Positions 7,081 to 10,708 of a stretch of DNA of 10,708 nt are shown here, in pieces; position 1 is the stretch's first letter; each line of letters starts with the position of its first letter. Below the pieces are notes generated by a model. That model was not told the DNA's origin. It searched no databases and saw only the letters and a list, made by a program, of their open reading frames with translations. The stretch is taken from assembly GCA_034666705.1 (NCBI GenBank), contig JAXDLH010000193.1:1-10708 (forward strand), read 5' to 3'. Both the position numbers and the translations under genes were made by a program. Origin of the DNA: JAXDLH01 sp034666705. Its GTDB lineage: Bacteria > Chloroflexota > UBA6077 > SHYK01.

Positions 7081-7169
7081 GACTTGTCTCCTTGAGGTGG
7101 GGCGCATAGGCTTGCGGTGTCCCCGCCACTCCCGGCAAGGCGAATGCTTTGCACCAGGATCACGCTGGC

Positions 7170-7198
7170 ACTATAGGGCAACATTCCACCGCGGTCAA
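7170..7198 (-). promoter_or_regulatory. Near-consensus sigma70-type promoter for the VOC operon
   Basis: Read on the minus strand: TTGACC (7193-7198), exactly 17 nt, then TATAGT (7170-7175). Each hexamer is one base from consensus and the spacing is ideal. A start near 7163 would give a leader of roughly 80 nt before the ATG at 7080. It points away from the FAIM1-like gene, so the region 7081-7335 is a divergent control region. Confidence 0.7.
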
Positions 7199-7276
7199 CG
7201 ACACGTGGCATGCGGCGATTAGAGATCAAACCGTGATCACCGGCGGCGCAAAACGTCGTGCTGGCGGGGTATTGTG

Positions 7277-7315
7277 GGCGCGAACGACGCGCCGGCACCA
7301 AATTGGGTTGGTGCC
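7277..7315 (+). promoter_or_regulatory. Two consecutive hairpins in the leader of the FAIM1-like gene
   Basis: Hairpin A is GGCGCG (7277-7282) pairing with CGCGCC (7288-7293) around AACGA. Hairpin B is GGCACCAA (7294-7301) pairing with TTGGTGCC (7308-7315) around ATTGGG. They abut and end 5 nt before the GAGGAG ribosome site (7321-7326). They could be an operator or a translational leader structure. A weak -10-like TATTGT (7270-7275) has no convincing -35. Confidence 0.4.
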
Positions 7316-7335
7316 CGCGAGAGGAGCGAACGCCG

Positions 7336-7845
7336 ATGCCGTCCAAAACGTGGACCTTCGAACTCGACGGACGAGCGCACACGGTCGCGCTGGACCGCGG
7401 ATCGTACGCGAAGGGCCGCAAGTTGGTGGTCGATGGAACCGAGATGCAGTTGAAGCGGCCTGCGGTGTTCGAGCTCGGAAGGGACGAGCCGTTCGCCCTC
7501 GATGGCCACGCCGGGGTGATCCACGTTCGCACCAATGGCTTGACGTTCTCGTACGACCTGTCGGTCGACGACCGCTCGGTGACGACCGGGAAGCCGGCGA
7601 GCCAGCAGCAGCCGATCCCGAAATGGGTGTGGCTCTTCGTCGTCGCCTGCGCGGCGATCCCACTGGCGAGCCTGGGCGGAGGCCTCCCGATGGCGCTGGG
7701 AGCTGGCGGCGCATTCGCGTGCGTGGCGCTCTCCCGTCGCCCTGGCGCATCGACCAGCGCTCGCGTCGCCTCCTGTGCGGGCGTCCTCGTGCTCTGCTGG
7801 ATCCTCTTCATCGCGCTCGTGGTGGCCGTCTCGGCGGCCCGATAA
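7336..7845 (+). CDS. Small membrane protein with N-terminal FAIM1-like beta domain
   Basis: 169 aa. Residues about 4-86 follow the pattern of the FAIM1 (Fas apoptotic inhibitory molecule) beta-sandwich: W6-x-FELDG, HTVALDRG, a GRKLVVDG turn (27-34), VFELGRDEPFAL, and TNGLTFSYDLSVDDRSV (67-82). FAIM-family proteins have a W...LDG..H.v...H, GKR-x-vxVDG, F.Y.L.vdGk pattern. A charged/polar linker (GKPASQQQ) leads to hydrophobic stretches at about 97-112, 114-133 and 143-166, giving two or three membrane helices with the beta domain probably cytoplasmic. The start is ATG 7336 with GAGGAG 9 nt upstream; the longer frame from 7258 lacks a ribosome site and would translate the leader hairpins. It is divergent from the VOC operon and ends 12 nt from the convergent M24 gene. 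Function unknown; the domain call is pattern recognition from memory. Confidence 0.75.
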   Translation: MPSKTWTFELDGRAHTVALDRGSYAKGRKLVVDGTEMQLKRPAVFELGRDEPFALDGHAGVIHVRTNGLTFSYDLSVDDRSVTTGKPASQQQPIPKWVWLFVVACAAIPLASLGGGLPMALGAGGAFACVALSRRPGASTSARVASCAGVLVLCWILFIALVVAVSAAR

Positions 7846-7857
7846 CCGCTCGTTGCG

Positions 7858-9045
7858 TTATGTAATGCTTACCGGGCCGTGGTCCCGCTTCCCGAGGCGC
7901 TCGGCGCCATTCGGCGTGACCGCAATGGCGCCGCCGCAGGCATAGCGCACGCGGCCGTCAGCGCTGATAACGGTTGGCTTCCAGACGAACGCATTGCCGG
8001 CCTCGATGTGGAGATCGCGCGCCTCGGGGCGAAATGCGTCGCCAATGACGAGCGGACCGTCGTCGCCATAGCCGCAGCCATAGAGCACCGCCTCGACCGT
8101 CATTCCCGAGCGCCCGAGCCTGTTGACGGCGTCGATCAACTCGCCAAACGTCGTACCGGGTCTCATGTGCGCGAGGCCGGTTTCGAACGCCTCACGCTGC
8201 AGGTCAACCACCGGCTTCCAGCTCTCGGGCATCGGACCGAGCACGATGGGCTGTACCTCCTCGGCGAGCTGCCAGTCCCACACGGCGCTCACCTCGGCGC
8301 CGATCACACTCCCCTCGGCGAGACCGACGCCGCGCGGCACGTCGACGTAGCGTTGGCTCTGCGAATGGGCGTGCGAGCCAATCGTCAGCGTCAGCGGGTA
8401 GTAGTGGCTCCCCATCGCGAGCATGCGCTCGAAGGCGTGCGCGTATAGGATGGCAACCTCCATGCCGGGGCGCGCTGCCTGGACGAGCACCTCGATGCCC
8501 GCCTCGGCGATGCCGACGGCGCGACGGAGCGCCGCGAACTCCTCGTCGCTCTTGACGAAGCGCACGAAGCCGAGCAGGTCCGTGGCATCCTCGAACGTGG
8601 CGTTCGGCAGCCGCAGCATCGCCGCGGCGAAGGCGGTATCGTTGACGACGCCATCCGGCACGCGGACGTGGGTGACGAGCCCGCCGTGCAAGCCAACGAC
8701 GCCGATGCGGGCATTTGGCTGCACCGCGTCGACCAGCGCTTGAGCGACGGGCTCGGCAAAGTCGCGACGGCAGTGCCGCGGATCCGGCACCCAATCGTTG
8801 GAGCCCCGGTCGGTGACGACGATTGGCGCGCCCCCGTCGGTCGGGATGGCGATGCAAGACGTTTGGACGGAGCCCCGAAGCTGGGTGAGATAGCAGGAAT
8901 CCAGGCCGGCCCCAAGTGGCACGAAGACGCAATCGAGGCCAGCCGCGCGCCCGCGCTCGCGCACGGCGTTCCAGCGGCGGTCGCGCTCCGCCAGCGAGTA
9001 GCTGCTCCAGCCGTCGGAATCTGGCTTTGTCGACGTGGATTCCAT
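7858..9045 (-). CDS. M24/creatinase-fold protein lacking canonical metal ligands, M24 paralogue 1
   Basis: 395 aa. A creatinase-type N-terminal domain (about 15-160, with SLAERDRRW and DCVFVPLG) is followed by a pita-bread domain (about 165-390). In M24 metallopeptidases five residues (D, D, H, E, E) hold two metal ions. Here, by alignment, the first Asp region reads GAEVSAV (E251), the second AEEVQP (E262/E263), the GHG histidine is C324 in YGCGYG, the EPG glutamate is K356 in VWKP, and the last Glu is G371 in CGGAIAV. An aminopeptidase activity is therefore unlikely. Creatinase itself uses this fold without metal, so a non-metal C-N hydrolase is possible, but creatinase's own acidic residue at the EP position is also missing. 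The ATG at 9045 follows GGGAGG (9052-9057, 6-nt spacing). It lies 189 nt downstream of its paralogue on the same strand. Confidence 0.85.
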   Translation of the reverse strand: MESTSTKPDSDGWSSYSLAERDRRWNAVRERGRAAGLDCVFVPLGAGLDSCYLTQLRGSVQTSCIAIPTDGGAPIVVTDRGSNDWVPDPRHCRRDFAEPVAQALVDAVQPNARIGVVGLHGGLVTHVRVPDGVVNDTAFAAAMLRLPNATFEDATDLLGFVRFVKSDEEFAALRRAVGIAEAGIEVLVQAARPGMEVAILYAHAFERMLAMGSHYYPLTLTIGSHAHSQSQRYVDVPRGVGLAEGSVIGAEVSAVWDWQLAEEVQPIVLGPMPESWKPVVDLQREAFETGLAHMRPGTTFGELIDAVNRLGRSGMTVEAVLYGCGYGDDGPLVIGDAFRPEARDLHIEAGNAFVWKPTVISADGRVRYACGGAIAVTPNGAERLGKRDHGPVSIT

Positions 9046-9234
9046 CAGGTGCCTCCCAGGACGTTTTGGTGAGCCCCTTCCCGTGCGGCGGATCTCAGCA
9101 GGCCGGTACGTGATCCGTTACGTGCTCCCGGACGGTTCCTGAGCCACCCGGCGCGGTTGATGAGCCGCCAGTTTCCTGCGCTCGACGCGCGGCGGGGGCT
9201 AGGTCCTCCCCGGCGATCGGTAACAGCGTTCTCA
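9046..9234. other. Spacer between the two M24 genes
   Basis: 189 nt, GC-rich. Apart from the GGGAGG ribosome site of the downstream gene I see no convincing promoter, strong hairpin with a T-tract, or repeat copy. A shared transcript from the upstream M24 gene is the simplest reading, although the spacer is long for an operon. Confidence 0.5.
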
Positions 9235-10464
9235 TCATGCAATGCTGATCATGCCGGCGGGGCGGCCGGTGACGAGGTGGCCGCCGTCGTCGTCGACGAT
9301 GGTGACGCCGCCGAAGCTCATGGAGAGTTTGCCGTCGGCAGAGAGGGCGCTCGGCTTCCATACCCACACGTTGCCCTTCTCGACCGGCACGTCCTTGAAT
9401 GCGTAGGCACGGGTATCGGCGGGGGTGAGCAGCGGCCCGTCGTTGCCATAGCCACGGCCGTGCATCAGGATGATCGTCTTCATGCCGCGCTTGGGCCCGA
9501 AGCCGTTGATGAACTCGATCATGTCGCCGAAGGGCCGGCCCGGCTTCATGTACTCGAGGCCCGCATAGAACACTTCGCGCTGCAGCTCGATCACCGGCTT
9601 CCACTCGTCGGGAATCTTGCCGAGCAGAATCGGCTGCATCTCCTGAGCAATCAGGCCGCCGACCACGGCGTCCACCTCGGGAGCCAGCAGCATGCCCTCG
9701 CCGAGCGTGATGTGGTACGGCGGCTCCTCGTAGCGTGGCGGGTTCTGCGAGCCAAGCGGCGAGATGCGCACCGCCAGCGGATAGTACTCGCTGCCGAGCT
9801 CGAGCATGCGACGCACGACGCGCCCGTACACGGTCGCCGCGTTCATGCCAGGGCGCGCCACTTCGACCATCTCGTCGATGCCGGCGTTTGCGATGTGCGC
9901 GCCGATGCGCAACGCTTCGCGCTCCTCGTCGCTCTTCTTGTAGCGAGCGAAACCGACGACCTCGGTGCCGTTCTCGAAGCTGGCATTGGGCAGACGGCGT
10001 TGCACCTCGGCGAACGCGGTGTGGTTGATCACGCCATCGGCGGCACGGCCGTGGGTGACCTTGCCGCCGAGCATGCCGGAAACCGCAATGCGCGCCCGCT
10101 CCATGCCGAGCTCGCGCAGGGCGTCGGCCGTCGCAGGGGCCCACTCGCTGAAGAGCTCCGGCCCCGCGGCGCGCGGCTCCGGCACCCAGGCATTGCCTGT
10201 GCCGTCCTCGGTGATGACGATGGGCGGCCGACCGTCGGTGGGAAGCACGACGGCGGCGTTTTCGAGGAGGGTCAGATAGCGGCCGTCGGAGCGTGTGCCA
10301 CGGGCTTGCTCGAGTGAGAGATGCAGGTTGCGGCCGTCGACGCAGAGGGGGACGAGGGTGCAATCGAAGCCGGCCTGCGCTGCCTGCTCACGCACCTTGG
10401 CCCAGCGCAGGTCGCGCTCGGCGAGGGAAAAGCCGTTCCACGTAGTGTCTGCGGGGGTAAGCAT
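9235..10464 (-). CDS. M24/creatinase-fold protein lacking canonical metal ligands, M24 paralogue 2
   Basis: 409 aa, homologous along its length to M24 paralogue 1: FSLAERDLRW near the start, YYPL at 227-230, QP-I-LG, EWKPV-LQRE-F, GYG-x-DGPL, VWKP and SADG. The five M24 metal positions are likewise altered: APEVDAV (E263) for the first Asp, Q274/E275 for the second, R337 in HGRGYG for the GHG histidine, K370 in VWKP for the EPG glutamate, and G385 in FGGVTIV for the last Glu. H335 just before this motif is a possible alternative catalytic residue but is not shared with the paralogue. The start is ATG 10464 with GAGGAGG (10471-10477) 6 nt upstream; the longer frame from 10554 runs through the promoter and has no ribosome site. 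A creatinase-like hydrolase or a non-catalytic fold member is possible; substrate unknown. Confidence 0.85.
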   Translation of the reverse strand: MLTPADTTWNGFSLAERDLRWAKVREQAAQAGFDCTLVPLCVDGRNLHLSLEQARGTRSDGRYLTLLENAAVVLPTDGRPPIVITEDGTGNAWVPEPRAAGPELFSEWAPATADALRELGMERARIAVSGMLGGKVTHGRAADGVINHTAFAEVQRRLPNASFENGTEVVGFARYKKSDEEREALRIGAHIANAGIDEMVEVARPGMNAATVYGRVVRRMLELGSEYYPLAVRISPLGSQNPPRYEEPPYHITLGEGMLLAPEVDAVVGGLIAQEMQPILLGKIPDEWKPVIELQREVFYAGLEYMKPGRPFGDMIEFINGFGPKRGMKTIILMHGRGYGNDGPLLTPADTRAYAFKDVPVEKGNVWVWKPSALSADGKLSMSFGGVTIVDDDGGHLVTGRPAGMISIA

Positions 10465-10499
10465 CGCGCGCCTCCTCAGTCCATGGCCCTGCCTGGGAC

Positions 10500-10529
10500 G
10501 CGATACCGCCAGAGGCCGCCGCGTGTCAA
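10500..10529 (-). promoter_or_regulatory. Candidate promoter of the M24 gene pair
   Basis: Read on the minus strand: a perfect -35 TTGACA (10524-10529), an 18-nt spacer, then TATCGC (10500-10505) as a weak -10 element. The predicted start near 10493 leaves about 29 nt to the ATG at 10464, enough for the GAGGAGG ribosome site. The -10 box matches consensus at only three positions. Confidence 0.45.
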
Positions 10530-10557
10530 GTCGCGCAAGGCGCAGAAGGTACATGGC

Positions 10558-10609
10558 GGGGACGAGGTCCCCGGCCCCGGACTGGGGTTTAGAGCTCCCA
10601 GTCCGGGGC
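10558..10609. repeat. Two adjacent hairpins upstream of the M24 pair
   Basis: A short hairpin GGGGAC-GAG-GTCCCC (10558-10572) is followed by a perfect 13-bp inverted repeat, GCCCCGGACTGGG (10574-10586) with CCCAGTCCGGGGC (10597-10609), around a 10-nt loop. They lie about 30 nt upstream of the candidate -35. They could be a terminator from a gene to the right, an operator, or a palindromic repeat of the same GC-rich class as the neighbouring element. There is no T-tract. Confidence 0.6.
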
Positions 10610-10631
10610 TAGTACCGCTGGGAGCATGTTG

Positions 10632-10708
10632 CTCGTTGATTGCCGTCGGCTGCACGTCCGGTAGGGCGGGGGCTCGTCCCCCGCCGCGAGCCTTGCTGGG
10701 ACCAGCAT
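10632..10708. repeat. MITE-like palindromic dispersed repeat, copy 3 (cut by window end, inverted relative to copy 1)
   Basis: Exact shared runs with the reverse complement of copy 1: 12 nt at 10639-10650 (1610-1621), 19 nt at 10655-10673 (1587-1605), and 17 nt at 10684-10700 (1560-1576). GGCGGGGG-CTCGT-CCCCCGCC forms the same terminal hairpin. The element continues beyond the window. The collinear blocks show a defined unit in opposite orientation, not just shared GC richness. Confidence 0.8.

Noticed and set aside
6013..7095. Long plus-strand ORF (360 codons) opposite the VOC genes
   Set aside because: It is antisense to two proteins with clear VOC motifs and good ribosome sites. Its own sequence has no recognisable domain and is Arg/Ala/Val-rich, as expected for a shadow frame in GC-rich DNA.
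7081..7107. Upstream start (ATG at 7107) for VOC paralogue 2
   Set aside because: It would translate across the AAGGAG ribosome site. Homology with the paralogue begins at the ATG at 7080.
7258..7335. Extended N-terminus of the FAIM1-like protein
   Set aside because: There is no ribosome site before 7258, and the extension would encode the two leader hairpins. GAGGAG at 7321-7326 supports the start at 7336.
9157..10317. Plus-strand ORF (386 codons) opposite M24 paralogue 2
   Set aside because: It is a shadow of a gene with full-length homology to its neighbour. Composition is typical of an antisense frame.
9095..10363. Minus-strand ORF (422 codons) in another frame over M24 paralogue 2
   Set aside because: It is extremely Arg-rich, with no domain, and overlaps a protein with clear paralogy.
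10465..10554. Upstream start (ATG at 10554) for M24 paralogue 2
   Set aside because: The added residues are Arg/Leu-rich, pass through the GAGGAGG site and the candidate promoter, and have no counterpart in paralogue 1.

Overview
The window is GC-rich bacterial DNA of accessory, catabolic character. It has tightly packed ORFs with strong Shine-Dalgarno sites, short intergenic spacers and dispersed GC-rich palindromic repeats. The solute-binding lipoprotein has an Ala/Thr/Pro-rich linker after its lipobox, and there is a small membrane protein with a FAIM1-like domain. Together these look most like Chloroflexota, or another GC-rich soil or sediment lineage. This assignment is an inference from style; no taxonomic marker gene is present.

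Layout. (1) 111-4832, plus strand: two paralogous Rieske [2Fe-2S] non-heme iron oxygenase alpha subunits of the phthalate-4,5-dioxygenase type (439 aa each), then a TTG-initiated family-5 ABC solute-binding lipoprotein. A MITE-like palindromic repeat separates the two Rieske genes. (2) 4833-5062: convergent 3' junction with a strong C/G-rich hairpin and a second repeat copy. (3) 5063-7080, minus strand: two tandem paralogous two-domain VOC (glyoxalase/extradiol dioxygenase superfamily) proteins. They are separated by a perfect 25-bp inverted repeat and preceded by a near-consensus sigma70-type promoter at 7170-7198. (4) 7336-7845, plus strand: a 169-aa protein with an N-terminal FAIM1-like beta domain and C-terminal membrane helices. 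(5) 7858-10464, minus strand: two tandem paralogous M24/creatinase-fold ('pita-bread') proteins whose usual dinuclear metal ligands are replaced. (6) 10465-10708: candidate promoter, nested hairpins and a third repeat copy cut by the window end.

How the genes may work together (inference). The Rieske oxygenases would hydroxylate or demethylate an aromatic or similar substrate. The VOC proteins are candidates for ring cleavage, isomerisation or lyase steps. The lipoprotein would capture a peptide-like or small organic ligand for import. The M24-fold proteins would carry out a hydrolytic step of creatinase type or a non-catalytic role. Three enzyme families each occur as an adjacent pair of diverged paralogues, which suggests a cassette grown by tandem duplication. 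No Rieske reductase, ABC permease or ATPase, or transcriptional regulator is visible, so the pathway must borrow partners from elsewhere.

Points most worth a second look: the paired metal-less M24 proteins, the predicted three-histidine metal site in both VOC proteins, the bacterial FAIM1-like membrane protein, and the dispersed palindromic element.
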